From Trebouxia sp. TZW2008 (Eukaryota; Chlorophyta; Trebouxiophyceae; Trebouxiales; Trebouxiaceae), in NCBI GenBank assembly GCA_002118135.1, contig BDIU01000099.1, positions 310,001 to 374,000 on the forward strand: a DNA stretch of 64,000 nt, given 5' to 3'. Positions within the stretch are counted from its first letter, which is position 1. Each line of letters opens with the position of its first letter. A program made the position numbers and the translations under genes. The notes under the pieces were generated by a model that worked only from the letters and a program-made list of their open reading frames with translations, searched no databases and was not told the DNA's origin. Of the stretch, positions 12,494 to 24,500 are shown one piece after another.

Positions 12494-13031
12494 GATAATT
12501 AGATAGCGTAGGATCACATCAAGTGGATGCCGACCAAACGTGTCCTTGCCTGATGTATCACGCATTGAATGCAGCAATGTGTCCTTGAGCCATCATAGGC
12601 TGTATCAACTTGGCTGATGTTCGTCGTCAATTACTATTCAAGCAGTACATACGCTGCTCTACATACAAAGAGCTACTTCAAGTTAGTAGTAAGAACAGGA
12701 GAACAAGCAGAAGTACTTTCAACATACTGAGAACTCAGTATACTATTCGACTCTTCAGATAAAAGCCTTGCTGAGCCTCATCTGTTCACATTGCAAGTCA
12801 GTATGTTCCTTTCATGCACAGCTAATGTGGTGCCAGATCCATAGTGTCAACAGTCTCACAAGGCATACACATGTTCACAGTAGAAAGTACTTTCACTGAC
12901 ACAACCAACATACCATACCAAACTCCTCACGGACATGTGTGACAGCAACATATTGGAAAAATGCTATTTGGCCGTTGGGCTGGGCATGGCTTGAGTGCCT
13001 AGTGTTACATGTCTTGCAGCAAGAACATCAA
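12494..13031. other. Convergent intergenic region with a short perfect palindrome
   Basis: This 538-bp stretch separates the 3' ends of two convergent genes. It holds an 8-bp inverted repeat with a 2-nt spacer (ATACTGAG AA CTCAGTAT, 12724-12741). I see no gene. Confidence 0.6.
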
Positions 13032-14327
13032 CTATGACACTGGTGCAGCATCTATCTTCTGCATCAGCTCTCCTATATTCTCCTTCAGCCTGTCCAGCTT
13101 ATCTGCTTTGATATCATAAGGCATTTGGCCTCCTTGCAATATGCCAGGCTGCATCGTAGCAAACGGCATGCCAAGGTCCTGTGCAGCAACACCTGCCAGG
13201 GCAAAGTCCTGCACTATCATTGTGACTGCCTCTATGAACTTGGCAAAATTGCGGTCCTCTGGCACGGGCTGAACAAATAAGTCTGCATACTTCATGGTGA
13301 CCTTCTGTGCCAGATGCTGATTTAGGGTGCCAACAAGCTCTTGCACAGCCTTTGTTGGGGTCAAGGTGGAGCTGACAGGCAAGCATGGTACATGCTTCTG
13401 CACATTGACTTTGTTCCATACAACAGCCAGTAGCCTCGCTCCTGAATTGTCAGACTGGCTATGTAGCAGTTTCAGCTCCTGCATGACACATTTCCAGTTG
13501 AAGCAACATTTGCTGTGAGGTCTGCTGGAGTGAATGCAGTCAAAAGGCTTGCAGTGTGCACCACAAGATGTGCTTGGCATAGAAATGCTTCTACGGCTCA
13601 CCTCACAAAATGTCAGCAGTCTGTTGTAATCCACAAAGCTTGCTTCTGAAGGGACCACAATCATCCCTTGTCTGTCCATCAACGCAATGCGAGTGTAGTC
13701 TGAAAAGCTCAGGTCACCATCTGTGTCAAAAAACACATCATACACTGCAAGGCTGGCCAGGCTGTGCTGCAGATTCTGCGAAACTGTCTTCTGCTGCTCT
13801 GCAGTGAACTGCACGATCTCTGCCTTGCCAGGGCCTCCAGCGGCCAGATACACATTGCCTGGAACTGCTGGATTGTAGTCTGCCACCCTGACAATGTATG
13901 ACTCGATATCCACAATGACGCCAGCTGCTTTGGCTTCAGGCTCAGGCTTGCGGCTTAGCCAGCCTCGACTAGGTGCTGCTGCTGTTGCTGAGCCCGCTGC
14001 TGCGCATCTCTCAAACAGAGCGGTTGCAGTTCGCTTTGGCTGCAGCTCTAGCACCTGCAAAGGCAACCTGGCTTCAAATTGGCAAAAGTCACGCCTCAAG
14101 GTATGTGATCACGAGTCAGAAAGATCACTTACCTTGTCGAAGTTCTCCTCTCCCTTGAAGTCATGATCGCCGCCCAAGACTTGTCTCGTCACATCAGCAG
14201 GGACTGAGCAGTCAATCAACAGGACTTTGCGGTCCGGGTGACTGTGAGCGTACTGAGAAACAGTATGACTAAGCAGGCTTGTTTTGCCTGGGCCTCCTTT
14301 GTGACTGCAGAATAGGACGGTTTTCAT
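13032..14327 (-). CDS. ParA/MinD-like P-loop ATPase
   Basis: Three exons (14133-14327, 13602-14054, 13032-13478) encode 365 residues. The N-terminus is MKTVLFCSHKGGPGKTSLL: a deviant Walker A of the ParA/MinD/CobQ type (KGGxGKT, residues 10-16). It is followed by KVLLIDCSVPADVT, the ParA A' Asp region. A second block (YDVFFDTDGDLSFSDYTRIA...IVVPSEAS) resembles the Walker B/switch region, and RLLAVVWNKVN fits the late ParA strand. ParA ATPases use ATP-driven dimerisation to position DNA or protein cargo; the cargo here is unknown. I started at the ATG directly before the P-loop strand, although the frame stays open up to 14465 and a longer N-terminus is possible. Spliceosomal introns argue against bacterial contamination, though bacterial ancestry by transfer is plausible. 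Confidence 0.85.
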
Positions 14328-15180
14328 ATCTGGCCACCACGTGAGCCGTATGAGCACAGATGCCGGCAATGTCGCGGACAGTAGCGCACGGATCTGGCAC
14401 AGACAGGCTGTCTGAGACAGCATGCTCAGCTTCCCGTCAGGTGTCGTTTCGTCTTCCTCAACCAAGGGCTCCTTGTATGAATGACCATGTGGTCCATGTC
14501 AACAGAAGAGCATTCCATGATGCTTGATGAAAAGCCAGTGGCCAGTCATAGACGGGAGCCATACATAGCACGGCCCAGCATGCTGATGCTCACTCTGTCA
14601 GATTCTTCTGAAGTTGCTCACAGCAAGTGATGCAGGCTGACATGCAGGTGCTCGCTTGTAAAATTTTGCTTGCATGCCAGAGCCTGAATTGCCAAGAGGT
14701 AAGTTGCCGGTAGCGACTTGGCACTGGCTATAGCATCCTCATGTGTAGCACAGCCAAACTTTGTTCCCTTGACCAAATCCTGAACAAATGACAGAAACTT
14801 GCAATGGGATAAATGCTGCACATTTTGAGTGTTTCAAAGCCTGATGTTGACAACTGACTCCTGACACTGTGCCGGACAGCTACATTACAGTCGCCTGCAG
14901 ATTCAAGATGCAGCATGACATGTCAAGACGTCAAGCAGCAAAATAAAACCTGTGCAACATGCCTCCCATCCTGTCTCTGTCTATCCTGCTACACACAGCA
15001 ATGCAACTGGCAACAGCACACTGGTCAAGCTACTTGCCTGCAGAACTGCAGAAAGCGTTATTTCCTGTGAGGCAAATGATGCTTGAGCTAGCATGGTCAT
15101 TTAATACAGGGGTGGCCATAGCTCTGCATATCCTGGGGCAGGCCGCTGACAAACATCCTGAGCAAGATCGCTGAGAATGA
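14328..15180. other. Intergenic region upstream of the ParA-like gene
   Basis: It contains the promoter of the ParA-like gene (minus strand) and otherwise only short open frames without recognisable domains or splice-consistent exons. Nothing further can be supported. Confidence 0.5.
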
Positions 15181-15440
15181 TCATGCTGTGAGCTTGTGCT
15201 GCTTATGCCAATCTCATATTTTTGGCCAGCATGATTTCTTGGCAGTAGGGGAAACACAGCTCTGAAACCACAAGCAAGATCACTGAAGCCTGTCATGCTG
15301 TCAGTTTGCGCGTCTTGTGCCAGTCTCATATACTTGGCCAGCATGGTTTCTTGGCAGGAAGCATTTGCAGCTCTGAAACCGTGATCAAGATTACTGAAAA
15401 TTGTCATGCTGTCAGCTTGCGCTTCTTGTGCCAATCTTCA
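15181..15440 (-). repeat. Three tandem copies (about 111 bp) of the 3' end of the GFA gene
   Basis: Units start at about 15181, 15293 and 15404 (TCATGCTGT(C/G)AG(C/T)TTG). On the minus strand each still encodes the C-terminal signature W-H-K-x-x-K-L-T-A followed by TGA. The copy at 15404 is the real gene end; the two further downstream on the minus strand are duplicates in the 3' flank. Confidence 0.85.
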
Positions 15441-16674
15441 ATGCCCTCGTTGGGATAATGGTCAAATGATTGTTCTTTCTTGGACGTCTCTGGTGGCACT
15501 ACAACCCAGTCTGGCTTGCTGTCCATCATGATGTGATTACGCTCAGCTGGTACAGGCAAGGGTGTGTCAATGGCTGATGCCACTGGGTAGATGCACTCAG
15601 GATATTTTGGACACCTGTACCATGGGACACATGCAGTGCAAAGACACAAGAACAAAGACGAATAACAGAGATGACCATATGCAAATGGCACACATGCAAT
15701 GCAAAGACACAGTATGAAGTCACATTGTGTAAAGCGAGGGTGTACAAAGCATCTTACCAGGCCCAAAGATGGCTCCCACAGATCTGCAGACACAGCTAAT
15801 GTCAGGTGCAAGCCACTATATAGGAAAGAGAAGGAAAAGGAAAAGAATAGTCTGCAAAGAAAGAATCTGCAAAGAAAGAATCTGCAAAGAAAGCATCTGC
15901 AAAGAAAGTATCTGCAAAGAAAGAATTTGCAAAGCACAAATCTGCGAAGAAAGGCTGCGCCATTAGGCATCGCAATGGCAGCCTCTGGGAGCAAAGGCAC
16001 CTCAGAAATGCTGTTCTATTATATACTGCTGAGAATCATTACGGCTCATGTTATGAGCTCTGTGAAGCATTAAAGTCATGTGTGGCCAAATTGATGCACC
16101 CAGACTCAATGCATCACCTTACAGAAATGGCGCATGTTGCCAGCTAGTTCTGCCTTTGGGTGATGCATCTTCATCGGTGCTCGGTATATGCTCAAATGCT
16201 CTGTTCCTGTAGCTGAGAATGTCTCTGACACACCCTGTACAATTGCAGACGCAAGCAATCACCAGCTGGAACGTAGATTAAGGCAGAAGTTTCTACAAAA
16301 CACAGCATTTTGGGCAGCAGGCGATGGTGTCATTCGAGGAAAGAACCAATTAACAGCATGAAACAATATCATGCAATGAACCTATTGTGCACCATGATAT
16401 TGATAGTGCACCCAGCCCCTCCTTGAGTCTTTCGGCAGATGCTGCAGTAGCAGTGCATGAACGGCTGTGGCGTTCTGCTTTCAACTTCAAACTTGACAGC
16501 ACCGCAGTGACACGATCCTTTGAGTTTCATGCCGCGTTGCGCTGTGCGTGCTTCGCTAGTTGACGTGCCGTTTGCTCTGACGACGTGAAAAGCTTGCAAA
16601 GCCCTGGTCGACCGTGCACGCACTGCACGAGGTAAAGTCGCTGCGGAAGTCGAACGCAGCAGCGCAAGCTGCAT
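15404..16674 (-). CDS. GFA-family (CENP-V/formaldehyde-activating) zinc protein
   Basis: Four exons (16393-16674, 16118-16234, 15758-15783, 15404-15614) give 211 residues. The zinc ligands of the glutathione-dependent formaldehyde-activating (GFA) fold are present: CHCG (Cys55, Cys57), CYCSIC (Cys75, Cys77, Cys80) and CKICG (Cys132, Cys135), then the family's CGSxLWxW and ASAIDTPLP motifs. The family reaction is formation of S-hydroxymethylglutathione from glutathione and formaldehyde, although many members have other or unknown substrates. Residues 1-48 are Arg/Ser/Ala-rich without acidic clusters and look like an organelle transit peptide. The third exon is only 26 nt and encodes the CGSxLW core. 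The intron before it holds a 15-bp minisatellite. Length and motif order match full-length family members, so the gene appears intact. Confidence 0.92.
15845..15955 (+). repeat. 15-bp minisatellite in an intron of the GFA gene
   Basis: Roughly seven units of TCTGCAAAGAAAGAA with point changes lie inside the intron 15784-16117. Read through on the minus strand they make a Cys/Phe-rich false open frame. Confidence 0.85.
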
Positions 16675-17950
16675 GAGCCTGTGCAGCTATAAGCTTCACT
16701 TGTACATATGCGCATGCATGCATGCAGGATTTTTGCAAGCTTGGCCATGCATATGCATACATGCATACAAGCAGGCCCTGCAGCTGTTGAATGCTGCTTT
16801 CCCAGACATGCTTTCAAAAAGCGCCTTTTCTGCTTCACACCAGCCACTCTGCATAAATGCAGCTTGCAGTTGCTTCACGCAGACCTGGCTAGGGTCAGAA
16901 CAGCAAAGATTGCTTAGCATAAACCGCAAGCAGTGACTGCCTTGACTGCATTCAGGCAAATACCAGGAAAGCATTCAGATACTACTGTGGTCTAAAGGAA
17001 AAGTCAAGCAACCTTGAGTGCACTGATATCTTTTGCATGTTAATGGAATTATTGCATCAGCCCAGGTGCCAAAATGTCATCACACGCTCACTCATCTGGG
17101 CCCAAACGTATACAACATAGGTCAGGTACAGATAGCAACAGATCTTGTACATTCTTCTACATGGAACACAGGATTACTTGCACCCGCACAGCATCTGCCA
17201 AATTGTATGCATGCAGAGCTTCTGTACCAGCTGTTCCCTAGAGGGACTCAGGACGGCACACTCCTTACAGCAAGCGCGCAAGACCTCTAACAATGAAGTT
17301 GCAGAGCCTTGTACTTGTGAAACGTAAGGCCTCTATGAATGGAAAAACATGCACATGTTCTGAACTGCTGCTGCTTGCTGCATCTGTATCGGAGGCCGCA
17401 TTACATTGAGCTCGGGGGCTGCACTCTATTGAGCTCTCTGGAATGCAGCAGCAGAGGTCACAGCTGGTGCCAGGCATTTTCATGCATCCTCTGGATGAGT
17501 GCTGCTTGGCCTGGACTGGAGGCTATGTGGCCTGATCATCTTGTTTCTCCTTCTGCTTGCCCTGAGGTATCCTGCGTTGAGCAATGCCATTTGCTGAGCA
17601 ATGCCCACCACAATTCTGGATGCTTTATGCTGCTATGGCAGCTGCGTGAAGTGTTCTACCTCAGGTATCACACTGACACCTGACCTGACAAGTATGAGGC
17701 TTCAAGGTCACTTGGGCATGAGACTATCTACAGCACCACTGACAGTCAAGCAGATGCATATGCCCCACAACTTGGCATCATATAGTCATTACAGTCACAC
17801 CTGCTGGCATTGCTGCTGACATTGCAGCACAGGTGTCACAATGATACCTGACTCTTACAGGGTGCTGAGTGCAAGCTGCATTGCAACACATCTGTGCTGC
17901 GCTCCATTGCTTTGTGCTCCTTGTTTTGTGCACCAAAAAAGCTTCGAAAT
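16675..17950. other. Intergenic region with no supported gene
   Basis: It lies between the start of the GFA gene (minus) and the end of the zinc-finger gene (minus). It is rich in GCATGC/TGCATGCA words near 16700-16780. Short open frames on both strands have no recognisable domains. Confidence 0.5.
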
Positions 17951-18862
17951 TTACCTGTAAATGACGCCCTCTTGGTTGCGTGGCTGCCTCAAGACCCCTC
18001 CATTTCCAGGCGCAGCGGTTGAAGTGAAAAACTGCTTCCAGCCTTGCCATGGAAAGAAGCCGCCGCACTCTGGACATTTGCGCAGGAACCGTCCACGCTC
18101 TACAAGACCACTTCCGCTGCACTTCTCACACCTTCTTTGGATGAGCTGCAACAACAAGCACAGCAGTTGGAGCATACGTGCTAACTAAGCATGTCCAGAC
18201 TGTTTTGGTTGTGTGACTTGTATGCATGCAGCAACCCCATGCATGCCAATGCCATGTCCACAGCTTGTAAGTTCCTTGGCAGTGCTCCTAAAGCTGTTGT
18301 TCTGAGGTGCACATGAGCGTAATGGTCATGCATTGCAAGGCATGCAGCAAGACATGCTTTGCGCATACTTGAAGTCAAAGCCAAATCTCAGCTGAACTTA
18401 CAATGCGAGCAATGAACTGATAAGAACCAATGGCAAATGGTATCACACCAGCTATTGCACCAACCCACACTTCCCATCCTATTTTTACTGGACTAGGTAC
18501 ATAAGGTTCTGTCACGGTCTCAGCAGCAGAAGCTATGCCGCAGTATCCTGCGTGCAGCATAGAGGTCAGTCGCAGATGCCAGTAGTATGGGAACGGTGAC
18601 AGGCACTGTGTGGCTGTTAGGTCAGCAAAGTCTATGAGACATCTTGCGCACCTGCAGCCGCCCAAGCGGTCAATACTGAGCAACTCCAACGATGTGCTGC
18701 TTGCCGCCTTACTTGCAACTGCTGGTCTTGCTGTTGGCAGCAGACTCGCAAGGACCCTCTGCCACGGTGATCAGGACAGTCTGTCGGTCTGAGGCACCTC
18801 CGGGACTGCACTATAGTAGGGGCTGCTTGATAGACACTACTATTAATCATGCTGCATTGCAT
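17951..18862 (-). CDS. Plastid DnaJ-like zinc-finger membrane protein
   Basis: Three exons (18652-18862, 18402-18547, 17951-18145) give 183 residues. Residues 1 to about 70 are rich in Arg, Ser and Gln and act plausibly as a transit peptide. A hydrophobic segment follows (WEVWVGAIAGVIPFAIGSY), then LIQRRC and a four-Cys zinc motif: CxxC-GSGLV (Cys125, Cys128) and CPECGGFFPWQGWKQFF (Cys143, Cys146), ending in a Gly/Pro-rich tail. This is the arrangement of a small family of land-plant chloroplast proteins with a DnaJ-type Cys-rich half-domain next to a membrane anchor. Their function is not settled; a role in plastid protein folding or assembly is inference. The start codon is uncertain because transit peptides are poorly conserved. 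The gene is divergent from the cytidylyltransferase gene. Confidence 0.82.
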
Positions 18863-19094
18863 GATCACCGCTTTGTTTACGGCGTGCAGCAATGCCGAGA
18901 AGCGCAGTTTAAATCTGCCAGAGTCGACAATCGACAAGCGAATTGCTGGAATTCTAAATTCAAGGCAGCCAAATTGAAGGTCAATGTCGCGAAACTCGAC
19001 AGGACTTCTCAGGCTTGCATGAGCATTTACGACACAGATCCAGCCTTGGCGGAATCGATCGCGAAAAAATCGTGCATTTATCTGTTGCATCAGC
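18863..19094. promoter_or_regulatory. Short divergent promoter region
   Basis: Only 232 bp separate the two divergent start codons (zinc-finger gene at 18862 minus, cytidylyltransferase at 19095 plus). The promoters of both genes must be here or within transcribed sequence, which suggests a bidirectional promoter. I cannot name a specific motif. Confidence 0.55.
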
Positions 19095-21145
<2,051 letters not shown>

Positions 21146-21598
21146 TTGCAGCTGCCAGTCCTCTAGTGAACTGCTGCTTTGGTAGATAGGCAACATTCTG
21201 TGTGCGTTTCTGTGTGTGACAGACTGTGCAGAGGAGTCACTCTTGCGCATGTGCTACAAGCTTGGTTTGGAGTTGGCTTATTTGCAGTACTGAATTTTGT
21301 TGTGATGTTAGCTGAAATGTCGCAGTTGCCCAAAGAATCTTTTGAGGTATGTGTACACCCTTCAAGGAGTGGCAATACATATGGTGAGCACTGAACAATT
21401 TTACATGAGAGGACTTTGACATATACTAAGATACATATACTAAGATAAAGTCGGTCAGATACTGCGTCAGGTCTCAACAGGATGTGATGTTGCTCATATA
21501 TATGGATTGAATTTGCAAAACTATCAGAGCAGCGAGCCGCTGTTGGGTGGGCAGGCGCAGTTGCTGTTCCAAAGCTGCAGAATACGCCTAAACTGGCA
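21146..21598. other. Convergent intergenic region
   Basis: About 450 bp between the 3' ends of the cytidylyltransferase (plus) and the plastid coiled-coil/TPR gene (minus). I see only 3' UTR-like sequence and a short ATACATATACTAAGATA-like duplication near 21420-21445. Confidence 0.6.
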
Positions 21599-24500
21599 TC
21601 ACGCTTTCTGTGTTGCATACTCCCTGCAGACTCGCAGTCTGTCTTGACACTCTGCCAGTCCTGCTTTTGCTGCTTCATTTTCAGCGTCAAACCCAATTGC
21701 TTGCTCCATACATGCCTCTGAATCCTGCAAAACACACTCTGATCTTTTGCGCCTGATGTTTATGTGACACCTGTCATGCAACACATCATAGCACCGCATC
21801 ATGCTTGTCTGAACGTGCTGCTCCAAAAGAATAACCAAAATGCAAAATGTGTCAAACATCCGGCATGCCACATGCCTATCAAACCCAAGAAGGAACTGAT
21901 CTGCTCTGGCTCTTGTGGTTGCGTACAGGCATCAACCTGTTGTGCTACACACTTTCATTTGCCAACAAGAGGACATGAAAAGTCTACGCCTCTGGGCATC
22001 ATAGCGGGCTCCATAAGCAGAGGCACTCCATGGAATGGTGCGTGCGTACCTCAAGGTTGATGACTGTGTCAGGATCATCCAGGCTCATGCAGAGTGCCAT
22101 GTCTTTCAGCGCCAATCCACAGATCACCAGGACTTCCACATTGTCGGCTTTGACAGCCAACACCTTCTCAAACTTGTCCACAGCACTTGAGTACAACCTC
22201 ATTGCCTCCTGCAACCCATTTAAGCCTTTCTGACTATAGGTCAACCCAAGCAAAACGTCAACTCTGCACTGAACAGCGTCTTTCAGTAAAATAATTGATG
22301 TTTCGTGAAAAGGCACAGCAGGAATACAACAAGCTGGTGTTTGTTCCTGTTCAGATCAGGAACCCCCCAAAGTCAAGGCTCGACAGGCTCACCTCAGGCT
22401 TATCCTTCAGGCTTGCTCTAATGCAGATGGACTTTGCCCAGTTTGTGAGTGCCTTGGTGTCGTCCAAATTCTCCTGAGCAATAGCTTGAAATTTGTGCCC
22501 TGCACACATGAGACATGCAAGTTGGACAGTCATTCAGGATGTAATCAGGGTCCCAATCTGGCATATGTACAAGGATGGCGCTTGAATAGGCATTATGGCC
22601 CGCACATGAAGCGCCTTTTGATCAGGTAGCCATGGCAGGTGTGCCTGGGCATTGGAAAAGACGACAGCACAACACGATGATTTGCGTGCAGCCGCCTGAA
22701 GAAGAGGAAAAGATACTGCCCCCTTAAACTCTGCTGAAAGCATGCTGCAGATAAGCACTGTCAATTAGCTGCATCAGAGATGGCAAAAACATAGCAGCAC
22801 CTTGTGATGTCAGCACTACAGTGTAAAGCAGCAAACGCCAATGATAAACATCAAGGCTGGCCAAGATTTGCTGATGTTGAAATCTCAGATGATCACACAT
22901 GACAGGTCGTGAATCATGGCAAAAGTGTCAGCATTGGTGTCTGCAGGGTGTGAAAACACTCACCTGCATCAATGAGCGCTTCTGACGCTTCCTGTAGGAT
23001 TTGAGCCTTAGAGGCAGCTACTGCAGAAGCTTCTATTGGCCCGGGAGCAGGTGTGTCTGAAACAGCTTCTAGCAACTGTTTCTTCAGACCGCCGTAAGCC
23101 AGCAAAGCATTGCCCCAGCTACCCTAAATACGACCAGCAAAGGGTGTTAACAGCAGCAAACACATGCAAAGGTGCAGGAAGTTGCACAAAAAGGGTGCGC
23201 ATACATGACGGCACATTTTCCGTGAAGCACGATATGCTTCAGCAACGATGCTTGTGAAGGGCCGCTGGCATTACTCGCAATCATCACATGCTCTCATGTC
23301 ATGTGCATCCTATATCATTTCAGTTCGCTGATGTGACCAGGTATGCCATCAACGGTTGCCGGCCAAACATGCAGCTTCTTGTCTCAATGACTGCTTTGAC
23401 TGGCACTGGGGAGCATGCTTTCACCCTGTCTGCTTACAGAGCCATGTCGTGCATCTCAAGTTCCCCGTGTACTTCTAACTGTTTGCGTCTGTTCTCTGCT
23501 TGCACAAGGCACAGAAAAGTGACTCACCATGAGCTTGGTGTCAGTGGAGTCAAGCTGTGAAGCCGCCTCGAAGTAGTTGAGGGCAGCGGTCATAAGGCTA
23601 GAAGCCGCTCCCAGGCTGCCAGTCTCCAGCTCACTCCTTGCAGACCTGCCAACAAGTAGTGTAGTCAGATGTACAGAGACCGTCATGTGTTTGCATGCAG
23701 GCTAGTCAAGATTGCAATGTCACCGTACATCAGACACACAAGCTTGTAGCACCCGTCATATTACCGTATGTCGTTCATCACAGAAGATGAAATGTTGATA
23801 TGTCATGTACACATTACAGTGCCTGGCCACATATACCTCAAGTCAGCACCTGTTCACTGTGTACAGCTGTATGCATGGCACATGTCACAGTGCAGCAGGC
23901 ACAACGGCTCATGCACTGGTGACTGAAGCCTTCACTTGTCTCTCACGTGCTTCAAAGCATAGGCACTCTACAGCATTCCCTTATCCACAATGTGAAAGCA
24001 TGCATTCAGAATGTTGCATGTTCTGTACCTGAAGCACTCCCGGCCTGCCTCCAGCCTCTGCTCAAAGCTCATCTGCTCCACCTCAACTTCTTCCTCCTCA
24101 CCGCCCTCATCTGATCTTTGCAACTGCGCCATGCAATCATCGTAAGCATTATTCGCTATGCAACGCCTGACGCGTCATATGTGATACTTTATACGCAAGG
24201 ATTTGAGAGTGTAGATGACTGCGATGCAATATGAGATGGAAGACTTGCGACACGTAATCCGCAAGATGCTCAAGAGGTTCAAGACACAAGAGGTTCAAAG
24301 TACTCAACACTGCAATCAAGAGCGTTGTGTTGACTGACCTGCATTTCCACCTCAATTGAGATGCAGTGTAAACTGGAAAATATGCAATACCACATATGCA
24401 ATACGCACTACGCAAGTGTCCAGGAGTACAAAACACTGACCTGCAATTCCACTTCCACCAGGCTCTGCTGCGGCTGCTGAGTCAGCTGTTCACTGCTTAG

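Noticed and set aside
13032..14327. ParA-like gene as bacterial contamination
   Set aside because: Two introns with consensus sites interrupt the conserved domain, and neighbouring genes are clearly algal.
15796..16000. Cys/Phe-rich minus-strand open frame (repeated LCR-F-F type peptide)
   Set aside because: It is the 15-bp intronic minisatellite read through; the GFA gene splices around it.
24334..24365. Small exon encoding ISIEVEMQ between plastid-protein exons
   Set aside because: Its entry phase does not match the upstream exon exit. It looks like another decayed copy of the preceding exon end (VEVELQ plus donor).
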